Origin: JAQBQH01 sp035607415
GTDB taxonomy: Bacteria > Myxococcota_A > Polyangia > Palsa-1104
Direction: 5' to 3'
NCBI GenBank assembly: GCA_035607415.1
Contig: DATNAQ010000044.1
Coordinates: 140,706-204,705, forward strand
Length of the DNA: 64,000 bases
How positions within the stretch are numbered: position 1 is the first letter of the stretch; each line of letters opens with the position of its first letter. The notes beneath the pieces were generated by a model, which saw nothing but the letters and a program-made list of their open reading frames with translations, searched no databases and was not told the origin of the DNA. Positions 30,495-40,592 of the stretch are shown piece by piece. The translations under genes and the position numbers were made by a program.

Positions 30495-31645
30495 AAGCCG
30501 ACGAGCAGCGCCAGCGTCAGCGTGTGCTGATCGCGCGCGCCCGCCGGCTGCGTGAAGCGCTCGAACACGAAGGCCGACGAGCTGTCGTGCCGGTACTCGA
30601 AGCGCGCGCCGAGCGCCAGCCGCTCGAGATGCCCCTGCAGCGCCGCGGTCACCGTCTCTTCGGTCACGCTCTGGCGCGTGCCGGTGGCGAAGCCGTCGGG
30701 GTCGCCGAGGTACTCGCCGCGCACCGCGATCCAGCTCCACGCCGTCGGACGGGCGAGCGCGTAGCCGGCCACGCCCCAGAAGCTCACGCCGCCGCGCGCG
30801 CGATCGTCGCCGTAGTCGCCGCTGGCGGCGACGGAGAGCCAGCGCAGCGGCGTCCAGACCGCGTAGCCGTCGCCGAGGTTGCGCAGCGTCAGGTGCGGAT
30901 CGGCGAGCAGCGACGGGGGATGCTCCCAGCCGCCGATGTAGACGAGCACGATCTCGAGCCCCGCGCGCGGCCGCCACGTGAGCGCCGCGGCCCAGGTGCG
31001 CAGATCGCTGCCGTCGAGGAAGTTGGCGTTCCAGCCGTTGACCCAATAGAGCGAGACGCCGACGGTCGGCGCGGGCGCCACGGTGACGCGCACGCCGGTG
31101 TGCAGCGTCGGCTCGGCGAACGCGAAGAGGAGCCCGCGCGAGTAGCTCCAGTTGGTCGGCGCCTCGTTGTCCTCGAGGCCGACCGGCGTGTTGAGCTTGC
31201 CGACGTCGACGGCGATCGGCCGCGCCGCCGGCACCACGACGCTGACGAACGCCTGCTCGACATGCGAGAACCAGCGCGCCACGTCGGGATGCTGCGCCGC
31301 TTCCGGATCTTGCGCGTAGAAAGCGTCGGCGGTGTCGCCGAAGGCGGTGTCGATGCGAAAGCCGATGCGCCGCGGCTTACAGGCCAGCGTCACCCGCACC
31401 AGGCCCACCGACGCGACGTCGCTGTGCAGATCGAACTGGCGCAGCTGGTTGGTGCCCGACGCGGGCGAGTTGAAGTTGTGGAGCACGTAGAAGTCGCCGA
31501 GGCCGCCGAGCCACCAGCGCGCGGGCGCGGGCACGTCGTCGTAAGGATCGGTCTCGGCGCCGCCGCCCGCGGCCGCGACGAACGGCGCCAGCGTCAGGGC
31601 CGCAGCCGCGACGAGCGACACCGCGTGGCGCAGGCAGCAGCGCAC
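30491..31645 (-). CDS. BBP2-type outer-membrane porin
   Basis: A 384-residue protein with a signal peptide (cleavage near FVAAAGG). Features of the beta-barrel porin-2 (OmpL-like) group are visible: DVGKLNTPVGLEDNEAPTNWSYSRGLLFAFAEPTLHTGVR around residues 147-187, repeated amphipathic strands, and a C-terminal Phe (LALLVGF) as used by the barrel assembly machinery. Start GTG 31645 has TACCTT six bases upstream and no ribosome site. The TAG stop falls in the terminal CTAG of the MITE-like element, so the insertion lies directly against the last codon. It would form a channel for small solutes. Confidence 0.87.
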   Translation of the reverse strand: MRCCLRHAVSLVAAAALTLAPFVAAAGGGAETDPYDDVPAPARWWLGGLGDFYVLHNFNSPASGTNQLRQFDLHSDVASVGLVRVTLACKPRRIGFRIDTAFGDTADAFYAQDPEAAQHPDVARWFSHVEQAFVSVVVPAARPIAVDVGKLNTPVGLEDNEAPTNWSYSRGLLFAFAEPTLHTGVRVTVAPAPTVGVSLYWVNGWNANFLDGSDLRTWAAALTWRPRAGLEIVLVYIGGWEHPPSLLADPHLTLRNLGDGYAVWTPLRWLSVAASGDYGDDRARGGVSFWGVAGYALARPTAWSWIAVRGEYLGDPDGFATGTRQSVTEETVTAALQGHLERLALGARFEYRHDSSSAFVFERFTQPAGARDQHTLTLALLVGF

Positions 31646-31651
31646 GCAGAG

Positions 31652-31657
31652 AAGGTA
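31652..31657 (-). promoter_or_regulatory. Putative -10 hexamer of the porin gene
   Basis: TACCTT on the minus strand, six bases before GTG 31645. The 65-base divergent region also carries a similar box for the plus-strand gene. Confidence 0.35.
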
Positions 31658-31698
31658 GCGCCGGCCACGCCGCTCCTCGATCGGGCGGCTCGCGGCAT

Positions 31699-31704
31699 TA
31701 CGAT
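31699..31704 (+). promoter_or_regulatory. Putative -10 hexamer of the 31711 gene
   Basis: TACGAT, six bases before ATG 31711. No convincing -35. Mirrors the porin box on the other strand. Confidence 0.4.
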
Positions 31705-31710
31705 CTCCTC

Positions 31711-31992
31711 ATGCGTACATGGATGATCGTAGGGGCCCTGGCGCTGGTGCCGCTCGTCGCCCGCGCCGACGGACCCGACAAGACCAAGAAGACCGCGCGC
31801 GCCGCGGCGCAGACGGCGGCCGACGCCGTGGTCGACAGCGGGCGCACCGTCGGCCGCACCGTCAAGGGCTTCGTCAACGGCGGCACGCCTGCGGCGAAGC
31901 AGGCCGCGCACGAAAACGCCGCCGAGACGCGGCAGGACTGGCACCACGACACCGCCGCCACCAAACAAGCCGCCCACGGCGACGCGCCGTAG
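31711..31992 (+). CDS. Small exported helical protein
   Basis: A 93-residue protein with a signal peptide (MRTWMIVGALALVPLVARA) and a mature part of about 74 residues that is helical and polar, with an Ala/Lys/Asp-rich start, a GRTVGRTVKGFV segment and a His-rich end (NAAETRQDWHHDTAATKQAAHGD). No known family is recognised. It stands alone between the divergent porin gene and the convergent histidine kinase gene. Its stop codon lies inside a 21-base tandem repeat. Confidence 0.65.
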   Translation: MRTWMIVGALALVPLVARADGPDKTKKTARAAAQTAADAVVDSGRTVGRTVKGFVNGGTPAAKQAAHENAAETRQDWHHDTAATKQAAHGDAP

Positions 31993-32028
31993 CCCTACGG
32001 CTCCTTGCCGTAGCTCTACGGATCCTTG
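31987..32028. repeat. Two tandem copies of a 21-base palindromic unit
   Basis: CCGTAGCCCTACGGCTCCTT-G (31987-32007) and CCGTAGCTCTACGGATCCTT-G (32008-32028). Each contains CCGTAG-NN-CTACGG, a perfect dyad. The first copy holds the stop of the small plus-strand gene and the second the stop of the minus-strand kinase gene. It may act as a bidirectional stop signal. Confidence 0.75.
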
Positions 32029-33317
32029 GCCGGCTCGCGCGGCTCCGCCGGCGGATCGAGCGGCAGCCACACGATGAACTCCGCGCCCCGCCCCGCCTCC
32101 GACGGCGCCAGCTCGATCCGCCCGCCGTGCGAGCGCACGATGCGCTGCGAGATCGCCAGCCCCAGCCCGGTCCCCTCGCCGACGTCCTTGGTCGTGAAGA
32201 ACGGGTCGAAGATCTTGGTGGTCAGCTCCGCCGGCACGCCGGGCCCCGAGTCGCGCACGCTCACGCGCACGCCCTGCCCTTCGGGCACCGCGGTCAGATA
32301 GATCTCGCCGCCCGGCCCGGCCGCCTGCGCCGCGTTGGTGAGCAGATTCATGAACACCTGCTGCACCTGACCGCCGCGGCAGCGCACGCGCGGAATCGGC
32401 GCGTACTGCCGATGCACGGTCACGCGATCGCGCAAGAGCGGCTGCAACAGGTGCAGCGTCGTCTCGAGCCCGGCGATGAGGTCGGTCTCCTCGACCTTGC
32501 CCACCTGCGGCCGCGAGAACGCCTTCAGCCCGGCCACGATCTGCGCCGTCCGCTCGGCCCCGGCGCGCACGCTCTTGAGCAGGCGCTCCCAATCCTCCAT
32601 CAGGAACTCGAAGTCGATGCTGTCCTTCAGCTCCGTCGCGCGCCGCCGCGTGTCGTCGGTGAGCTCGCCCGCTTCGTAGATCCCGATGAGGTTGATGAGG
32701 TGGCGGAAATATTGCGCCAGGAAGTCGACGTTGCCGTAGACGAAGTTGATCGGGTTGTTGAGCTCGTGCGCGATGCCCGCGACCAGCCGTCCGAGCGACG
32801 ACATCTTCTCGTTGAGCACCAGCTGATCCTGCGCGCGCCGGAGCGCCTCGGTACGCTCGAGCACCTTGCGCTCGAGATCCTCCTTGGCCCCGCGCTCGCG
32901 CGCCAGCAGCGCATGATACTTCCGCTGCACGCGCGACTCCGCCGTCACGTCGCGATAGGTCTCGAGCACGAGGCCGCCGCCGATCGGCGTCGACGTCACG
33001 ATCAGCGTCAGATCCTCGCCGTCGCCGCGCTTGGCGTGGATCTCGTGCATGCGCAGCGGCTTTTGCGCCGCCACCGCGCGCCGCATGATGCAGTTCTCGG
33101 CGCAGATCTCGAGGTTGAACAGCTGATGGCAGGGCGTGCCCGCCGCCGCCGCGGCCCCGACCTCGCGCGGCCGCTTGCCGGTGTACGCGTCGTACGCCGA
33201 GTTGCGATAGAGGACGCGATGGTCCTGATCGAGGATCACCGCCGCGTCGACGGCGCCCTCGAGGACGCGCTTGAGATCGGCGAGCGCGTCGGCGGCGTCA
33301 CTCATCCGACGCTTCAC
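32016..33317 (-). CDS. PAS-domain histidine kinase with Cys cluster (last gene of five-gene operon)
   Basis: A 433-residue soluble kinase. A PAS domain (about residues 12-125) carries three cysteines, Cys63, Cys72 and Cys76, in the phrase CHQLFNLEICAENCIMRR; a coiled linker leads to the H box GIAHELNNPINF (His184) and an ATPase domain with QVFMNLLTNAAQA, DSGPGVP, FDPFFTTK and GTGLGLAI. It is of the NtrB/ZraS-like type. The PAS and linker resemble the PAS-only protein at 38944. The Cys cluster suggests sensing by a metal, Fe-S cluster or redox change (inference). GTG 33317 overlaps the STAS gene stop (GTGA); ATG 33305 is an alternative. No cognate regulator is adjacent. Confidence 0.92.
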   Translation of the reverse strand: MKRRMSDAADALADLKRVLEGAVDAAVILDQDHRVLYRNSAYDAYTGKRPREVGAAAAAGTPCHQLFNLEICAENCIMRRAVAAQKPLRMHEIHAKRGDGEDLTLIVTSTPIGGGLVLETYRDVTAESRVQRKYHALLARERGAKEDLERKVLERTEALRRAQDQLVLNEKMSSLGRLVAGIAHELNNPINFVYGNVDFLAQYFRHLINLIGIYEAGELTDDTRRRATELKDSIDFEFLMEDWERLLKSVRAGAERTAQIVAGLKAFSRPQVGKVEETDLIAGLETTLHLLQPLLRDRVTVHRQYAPIPRVRCRGGQVQQVFMNLLTNAAQAAGPGGEIYLTAVPEGQGVRVSVRDSGPGVPAELTTKIFDPFFTTKDVGEGTGLGLAISQRIVRSHGGRIELAPSEAGRGAEFIVWLPLDPPAEPREPAKDP

Positions 33318-33823
33318 TCATTGGCCAGCTCGGCTTCACTCAGGAACGACAGGTAGCGCTCGGGCAGCTCGTCGAACACCATCACGCCCCCGCAGCGCTT
33401 GCAGCGAAACGCCGGCACGTGCGCGCGGCGATCGGGGAAATGCTCGGCCACGTCGAGCAGCTTGTAGTCGTCACCATGGCACGCCTCGCACACGTACGGC
33501 GCCATGAAGGAGCTGACGCGCGCGCGCCCGCGGAAGTTGTAGATGGTGTTGAGCTGCAGCACCACCGTCGGCGAGCAGCGCGCGAACCACAGCACGCGCA
33601 CCGTCGTGTCGAGCCCGCGCACGAAGTTGACCCACTCGCGCACGCCGCACGAGTTGATGCGCGTGATGCCCTCGAGCGTCAGCTCGACGTTGCCGCGCAG
33701 CGCCGCGCGCAGCTCCGAGAAGTCGGCGTTCTCGTCGATCTCGCCGCGCAGCGCGACGCGCAGCCAGTCGCCGTCGCGGACTACCTTCCAGCTGAACGGC
33801 TCACCGGCTTCGAAACGCGCCAT
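33314..33823 (-). CDS. STAS domain fused to a zinc ribbon (STAS-ZR protein)
   Basis: A 169-residue protein. Residues 10-105 are a STAS (anti-sigma-factor antagonist) domain with GEIDENADF, the switch segment GITRINSCGVREW and RVLWFARCSPTVVLQ. Ser58 aligns with the phosphorylated serine of SpoIIAA-type proteins; the next residue is Cys instead of Ser. Directly after SFMAPY comes a four-cysteine ribbon: CEAC (112-115) and CKRC (141-144), then a hydrophobic tail (ERYLSFLSEAELA). The residue numbering of Ser58 and all four cysteines is the same as in the protein at 41360. It lies three bases after the PhnD-like gene and overlaps the kinase start, in the operon led by a SpoIIE-type phosphatase. 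Confidence 0.88.
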   Translation of the reverse strand: MARFEAGEPFSWKVVRDGDWLRVALRGEIDENADFSELRAALRGNVELTLEGITRINSCGVREWVNFVRGLDTTVRVLWFARCSPTVVLQLNTIYNFRGRARVSSFMAPYVCEACHGDDYKLLDVAEHFPDRRAHVPAFRCKRCGGVMVFDELPERYLSFLSEAELANE

Positions 33824-33826
33824 GCG

Positions 33827-34762
33827 TCACTGCGCGCTCGGCTGCCAGTAGAGCGGCTTCAGATCGGGCAGCCCCGGCTCGAGCGGCGGCGGCACCAGGA
33901 CGTCCTGCTCCTCGATGCGCACCACGTCCGGCTCGACCATCACCGGCCGGCGCGTGCGCGCGCCCATGCGGCCGTTGAGCGCGCGATACGCCTCCGCCGA
34001 CGACGGCTTCCACCCGTCGAGCCCCGGCCCGGCGGCGCCGTGACCGAGCACGGCCGCCTTCACCTTGCCGACCAGGTCGGGCGACAGCCCCGGCGCGACT
34101 TCGCAGAACGCCGGGTTGGGCACGCGGTCGCGCACGTCGAACACCTTCTTCAGGGAGCCGCCCATCGACTCCGGCGCGAACACCGCGTCGGCCTTGTGCA
34201 GCGCCACCGCCTGCACCGCCGCCGCCATCTCCGGCGCCCTGGCCTGCGACGCGAAGAACTTGCCGATCTGCACTTCGCCGTCGAAGAGCGCGTTCGAAAT
34301 GAACTCCGAGTCACGCCCGCCCGTCGACGCCAGGCTCAGCTTCTTGCCCTGCAGCTCGTCGACGCGCGTCGCCCCTCCGGCGAACAGCGCCCAGCGCGGC
34401 GCGGTGTCGCCGCCCGACGTCGCCGTCGCCAGCACCTGGTAGGGCACGCCGCGCTCGGCGAGGTAGACGCCGTCGAGCACGGCGAAGTCGACCTGCTTGT
34501 TGCGGATCGCCGCCTCGAGGTCCGACGCGCGCGCGAACGCCCTGCCCGTCGCCGGCACGCCCACCACCGACGAGACCTGCTGCGCCAACCGGTTGATGAA
34601 GGTGAAGCGATCGCCGCCCGACTGGAACGGCGCGTTGGGCGCGTAGATCGCGATCGTGATCGGCTTGTCCGCGGCGCGCGCGTTGGTCGCCGTCGCCAAC
34701 ACCAGCGCGCCCGCGGCCAGGAGCAGCGCCGCCGCCATCGACTTCAAGATCGGGCGCCTCAT
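33827..34762 (-). CDS. PhnD-like periplasmic binding protein, no transporter nearby
   Basis: A 311-residue exported protein; the signal is residues 1-30 (cleavage near ARA-ADK). The mature protein follows the phosphonate/phosphate-binding PhnD-type fold: ITIAIYAPNAPF, a middle VDFAVLDGVYLAERGV, LQGKKLSLASTGGRDSEF and ADAVFAPESMGG. There are no transporter genes around it. It is in one overlapping operon with a membrane SpoIIE-type phosphatase, so it may present a ligand to the phosphatase sensor or act with the TPR protein; this is inference. ATG 34762 overlaps the TPR stop (ATGA). The tail (about residues 245-311) is Pro/Arg-rich and extends past the usual fold. Confidence 0.8.
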   Translation of the reverse strand: MRRPILKSMAAALLLAAGALVLATATNARAADKPITIAIYAPNAPFQSGGDRFTFINRLAQQVSSVVGVPATGRAFARASDLEAAIRNKQVDFAVLDGVYLAERGVPYQVLATATSGGDTAPRWALFAGGATRVDELQGKKLSLASTGGRDSEFISNALFDGEVQIGKFFASQARAPEMAAAVQAVALHKADAVFAPESMGGSLKKVFDVRDRVPNPAFCEVAPGLSPDLVGKVKAAVLGHGAAGPGLDGWKPSSAEAYRALNGRMGARTRRPVMVEPDVVRIEEQDVLVPPPLEPGLPDLKPLYWQPSAQ

Positions 34763-37256
34763 TGGCCACCCCCGAACAGCCGCTCTTTCACGTCGATCCA
34801 CTCCGCCAGCTTCGGCGCCCGCGCCCCGCACGCCTTGGCCTGCTTGTAGAGCTCGAGCGCCTTCTTCGATTCGCCCTGCCGATCACGCAGGATGCCGAGG
34901 TTGACCCGCGCCTCGCACGGCCGCGTGCCGAGCGCGTCGAACACTTTCTCCGCCTGCAGCGCCTTGCCCGAGAACAGATCGATGACCGCGTTGTTGTGCT
35001 CGAGCTCGCGCTTGTCGCCCTTGGCCGGCACCTTCGCCGCCGAGTTGAGGAACTGCGCCGCGCGCTTCTCGTCGCTGCGCTGATAGTAGTCGTAGGCGAG
35101 CAGCTCATAGGCCGAACGCAACAGCGCGCGCAGCCAATCGGCCGTGCCGCCGGTCGCGCGCGACACCAGCTGCGCGAACAGCTTGGCCGCGCCCTCGCGC
35201 TTCTGCGGGCTGCCCGCGTCGCGATATTGCGTGTAGGCGATGAAGAACCTGGTGCCGAGCTTGTCGTAGGGCGGGCGGAACGAGCAGGCGTTGTCGCCGC
35301 CCGTCTTCACCGCCGCGTCCCACGCGTCCTCGGCCTCCGAGATCTTGTTGGCCTTGAGCGCCGCGATCGCCTGCCCGCACGACACCGCCGCCGACTCCTT
35401 CGACGACAGCGTCCCCTTCGGCGCCTTGGCCGCCGACTCCAGGTCGCCGAGCGCCGCGTCCGACTGCTTCGGATCGCGCAGGCGCTGCATCCCGCGCCGG
35501 AAGTACGCGATCGCCAGGTTGCGCTGCGCCGTCGGCAACAGCGCCGTCTGCCCGGCCTCTTTCTGCGCCGTCTCGAGCACGCTCACCGCCTGATCGAGCC
35601 GGCCATCCTCGGCGTACATCGGGCCGAGCTCGACGTAGATCGCCGCCAGCTCCGGCCCGCGCGTGCGCAGCGCCTGCGTCGCCGCGCGCTCGTAGGTCGC
35701 CTGCGCCGCCGTCACCTTGTGCTGGCCGAGCTGCGCGCGCCCGAGCATGCGGTTGAGCACCATGTCGTTCGGAACCTTGCGCAACGAGCGCTGCAGCACC
35801 TGCTCCGCCTCCGAATACTTCTTCGACAGGAGCAGCACCAACCCGAGGTTGCGGTTGGTCATGAGATCGTCGGGCGTCAGCCGCACCGCCTCGGACAGAA
35901 GGTTGTAGGCCATGCCGGTCTCGCTCTTCTCGATGGCGTTGCCCGCGCGGCGGTTGAGCACCTTGACCAGCCCCGCCTTGGCGCCGGCGCTGTTCGGCTC
36001 GAGCGCGAGCGACTCCTTGAACGCGCCGATCGCGCGCTCGTCGTTGCCGGCGAGGAAGTAGACCTGCCCCGCCGTGGCCAGCGCCTTCGGATCCTTCGAC
36101 AGCGACGCCAGGTCGTCGCCGATCGAGTTGAGCTTGTCCTTGGGCGCGTGCACCGCCGCGTAGGCCTCGGCGAGCGCGCCGAGCATCTCGGGATCCTTGC
36201 CCGTTCCCTGCGCCTTCATGCCCGCGACCGCCTGCTCGAGGTAGGTCACCGCCGAGGCGTAGTTCTTCATCCCGAGGTAGATGCGGCCGACCTTGCCCTT
36301 GATGGCGCCGTTGACCTGATCCTGCCGCTCCGCCTGCTGGCACTCGCCGAGCGCGCGCTGATAGTTGCGCTGATCGAAGAGCGCGTCGCACTCGAGCAGG
36401 TGGCCCTTGGCATCGCTCGGCTTGGCGCGCGTGTAGAGCTCGGCCTCGCGCAATGCGTCGGCGGCGCGCTTCTCGCGCAAATAGCAGGTGCCGAGGTTGT
36501 AGTAGATGCTCGGCTGCCGCTGCGCCTCGCCGAGGATGCGCTCGTAGAGCGAGATGGCCTGGCTGCACGATCCCTTGCCGACGTAGGACGCGCCGAGCAT
36601 GAGCTTGGCGGTCATGTCGTTCGGCTTGGTCTTGAGCAGGCCCTCGAACTCGCGCTGCGCCGCGTCCCACTCCTTGGCCAGCATGTACGCCGTGCCGAGG
36701 ACCATGTGGATCTGCGGATCGAGGCTCGCCGCCGACGGCGGACGATACTTGAGGTAGACCTCGATGGCCGCGGCCGCGCGCTTCGGATCGGAGTGCACGA
36801 GGTGCTGGCCGAGCTGCAGCTGCGCCGCGTACGAGTCGGGCCGCTTGGAGACGACATCCTCGAGCAGCCGCACCGACTCGGCCGGCGGCGGGTTCGCCGT
36901 CTTGTAGAGCGCCAGGCCGAGCTGCTCGCGCGTGTCGATGTCGGTCTGATCGGGCGCGCGGCGCAACAGCTCCACCGCCTGCGAGTACTTCTTCTGGCCG
37001 TAGAGGATCGCGGCCAGTCGCCAGTAGGCGTCGTTCAGCTTCGGATCGAGCGAGATGGCCTCGCGGAACTTCTGCTCGGCCAGGCCGAAGTCGTCGCTCT
37101 CGAGCGCCTTGCGCCCGTCGGCGAGCGACTGATCGCCCGGCGACGCCGAGCCGTTGCGTCCACCGGGAGTCGTCTGTGCCGCCGCGCCCAGCTCCAGCCC
37201 CCCTGCCACCAACACCATCGCCGTCCCGAAGACGGCGATCCGGATCAAACCTCTTT

Positions 37257-37260
<4 letters not shown>
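34759..37260 (-). CDS. Large exported TPR protein
   Basis: An 833-residue protein with a signal peptide (residues 1-28, GLELGAAAQ) followed by TPR units over nearly its whole length (DDFGLAEQKFREAISLDPKLNDAYWRLAAILYGQKKYSQAVELL near the start; about fifteen or more units). It should be periplasmic and serve as a docking scaffold. Start ATG 37260 overlaps the phosphatase stop (ATGA), and the stop overlaps the PhnD-like start. Longer upstream frames are shadows of the phosphatase. It could join the binding protein to the phosphatase sensor. Confidence 0.86.
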
Positions 37261-38828
<1,568 letters not shown>

Positions 38829-38906
38829 GTGAACCCTTGGGCTCCCCTGTAAAGACTGTAGCGGAGGGTACTCGCACCCCTCCAGGTTCGAATAGTTTAC
38901 AAGCAC

Positions 38907-38935
38907 TTGCCGAGGGCGTCAATCGCCGATAAAAT
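38907..38935 (+). promoter_or_regulatory. Sigma-70-type promoter of the Cys-PAS gene
   Basis: TTGCCG (38907-38912), a 17-base spacer and TAAAAT (38930-38935). The predicted transcript start is near 38942, two bases before GTG 38944. It lies in the 115-base divergent space shared with the phosphatase operon. Confidence 0.65.
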
Positions 38936-38943
38936 GGTCAGCT

Positions 38944-39486
38944 GTGAGCGCTCTCGACAACTTCCTCGCGCAGTTCAAGCAGATCAGCGACGTGATCATC
39001 GACAGCTACTTCGTCTGCGATCACGAGCGCAACATCGTGGACTTCAACCGCGCCTTCTTCTCGCTCCTGCCGCGCAACATCGCCCGCGGCCTCAAGGGCA
39101 AGAAGTGCTACGAGGTGCTCGCGCTCAACATCTGCCAGGACCGCTGCATCGCGCAGCAGTGCTGGACCGACAAGAAGCAGGTCCGCCTCGACGAGATCGA
39201 CGGCCGGCCGGCGGGGTCGGAGAAGCCGATGCGCTTCATCTTGTCGGCGATCCCCATCCTCGACGAGGGCGGAAATCCTGTGGGCGCGCTCGAGATTCAG
39301 CGCGACGTGACCGACGAAGCCGTCGTGCAGGTGAAGTATCAAGAGATGCTCGACAACGAGGCGCGCGAGCGCGAGCGACTGGCGTCGCAGATCCGTTCGC
39401 GCACCAAGGAGCTCCTCGAGACCAACCAGACGCTCCTGCGCGTGCAGAAGGAATTGCTCGCCTACAAAAAAGGGCTGAGCGTCTAG
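38944..39486 (+). CDS. Cys-cluster PAS protein without output domain
   Basis: A 180-residue soluble protein: one PAS domain (about residues 10-125) and a C-terminal coiled coil. The PAS has CYEVLALNICQDRCIAQQC with Cys55, Cys64, Cys68 and Cys73. The linker RDVTDEAVVQVKYQEML matches RDVTAESRVQRKYHALL in the kinase at 32016, and both continue as coiled coils, so the two are paralogues; this one stops before the H box. It may dimerise with the kinase or act as a separate redox/metal sensor. GTG 38944 is next to a promoter. The stop shares a CTAG with the convergent AlkB-like gene (4-base overlap). Confidence 0.82.
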   Translation: MSALDNFLAQFKQISDVIIDSYFVCDHERNIVDFNRAFFSLLPRNIARGLKGKKCYEVLALNICQDRCIAQQCWTDKKQVRLDEIDGRPAGSEKPMRFILSAIPILDEGGNPVGALEIQRDVTDEAVVQVKYQEMLDNEARERERLASQIRSRTKELLETNQTLLRVQKELLAYKKGLSV

Positions 39487-40496
39487 CTCTCCGCGACGGC
39501 GCGCTCGGCGAAGGGGCCGAGCTTCTTCCGGCGCAGCTCGGCGGTCATGAGCGCGCGGAAGCGGCGGTTGCGCAGCTGCGCCAGGCCGACCATCGCGTAG
39601 TAGCCGCCCGGCAGCTTGGGGCTCTCGTCGACGGCGCGGAGCCGCTCGAACGGGCGCGCGGCGTGGGCGTGGTGATCGGCGTGGCGCGACAGCCCGATGA
39701 GCGTGTAGTGGGTGAGCCACGAGTCGGTGTCCCACGAGTCGGCGAGGCCGGGGCGGCCGGCGCGGCGTGACAGGCCCCAGTGCTCGAAGTAGTTGACCGC
39801 CTCGAGCACGCTGACGGCGTTGTACGCCTGCCACACGAAGACCACGACGCCCGGCCAGCCGGCGACGGCGCCGACGACGACGGCGAGCGCGAGCTCGACG
39901 GCAACGCCGCACAGCACCTGCCCGCGATCGAGCCGCCACGCGCTGCGAAGCTGCGCCGGCACCGTGCGCACGAAGAAGGCGTTGTAGCTCTCGTCGAAGC
40001 GCGCGGTCGCCGGATCGTCGGGCGTCGCCACGCGCACGTGGTGGCCGCGCAGGTGCTCGACGAAGAAGTGATCGTAGAGCACGGTGCACAGGAGCGCGCG
40101 GCCGAGTAGGCGCAGCGCGCGCGAGCGCCGATGGATGAGCTCGTGCGCCACGACCAGCGAGCCCCAGCCGGAGTTGTTGCCCACGAACCAGCCGACGAGG
40201 ACGAGATCCCAGGACCAGCCGCCGCGCGCGATCATGCGGACCAGGAGCGCGAGCGTCAGAAGCTGCACCAGGGCGAGCGCCACGGCGAGCGCGGTGAACG
40301 GCCACGACGGACCTTCGTGCGCCGGCGCGCGAGCCGGGCGGGCGCGGCGATCGATGAAGATGACGCCGGCGACGATGAGGATGCCCGGCAGCGACTCGAC
40401 CGCGCGATGCGGACCGGTGGCGACGAAGACCAGGGTCAAGACGGGAAACAACAAGCTCAACAGGTGGCGCCCGAGGCGTAGAGCCGAGTCGCGCAT
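39483..40496 (-). CDS. alkB: AlkB-type alkane monooxygenase / membrane fatty-acid hydroxylase
   Basis: A 337-residue diiron membrane protein. Early and middle hydrophobic helices surround the His boxes: HELIH (118-122), EHLRGHH (147-153), NYFEHWGLSR (235-244) and SRHADHH (270-276). NYFEHWGL corresponds to the NYxEHYGL box that marks alkane 1-monooxygenases, so terminal hydroxylation of alkanes or similar chains is the likely reaction. It needs rubredoxin and a reductase, not seen here. ATG 40496 has GGAGG 7 bases upstream; longer frames run into the operators. It is divergent from a TetR gene with two palindromes between them. Convergent with the PAS gene, sharing four bases. Confidence 0.87.
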   Translation of the reverse strand: MRDSALRLGRHLLSLLFPVLTLVFVATGPHRAVESLPGILIVAGVIFIDRRARPARAPAHEGPSWPFTALAVALALVQLLTLALLVRMIARGGWSWDLVLVGWFVGNNSGWGSLVVAHELIHRRSRALRLLGRALLCTVLYDHFFVEHLRGHHVRVATPDDPATARFDESYNAFFVRTVPAQLRSAWRLDRGQVLCGVAVELALAVVVGAVAGWPGVVVFVWQAYNAVSVLEAVNYFEHWGLSRRAGRPGLADSWDTDSWLTHYTLIGLSRHADHHAHAARPFERLRAVDESPKLPGGYYAMVGLAQLRNRRFRALMTAELRRKKLGPFAERAVAES

Positions 40497-40535
40497 CGCG
40501 TCCTCCGTCGTTCCTTCAGCCCGATCTGCAGGTCC

Positions 40536-40553
40536 ACATACGAATGCGTATGT
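40536..40553. promoter_or_regulatory. TetR operator 1 (perfect palindrome)
   Basis: ACATACG-AATG-CGTATGT, a perfect dyad with a 4-base centre. It lies between the divergent alkB-like and tetR genes, 40 bases from the alkB-like start. Likely bound by the adjacent TetR regulator. Confidence 0.85.
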
Positions 40554-40567
40554 GAGATTGCAATCCC

Positions 40568-40585
40568 ACATACGAACCGGTATGT
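40568..40585. promoter_or_regulatory. TetR operator 2
   Basis: ACATACG-AACC-GGTATGT, the same site with one mismatch in the right arm. Its centre is 32 bases (about three helix turns) from operator 1. The segment between them, TGTGAGATTGCAATCCCACA, is itself a near-perfect dyad. It ends seven bases before the tetR start, so autoregulation is likely. Confidence 0.85.
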
Positions 40586-40592
40586 CAACACC

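Noticed and set aside
30340..30555. 71-codon open frame across the MITE-like element
   Set aside because: It spans the inverted ends and part of the antisense of the porin gene; no coding signature.
38829..38906. GTG 38906 as start of the SpoIIE-type phosphatase
   Set aside because: It adds 26 residues of non-membrane sequence before TM1 and crosses the divergent promoter; ATG 38828 has AAGGG upstream.
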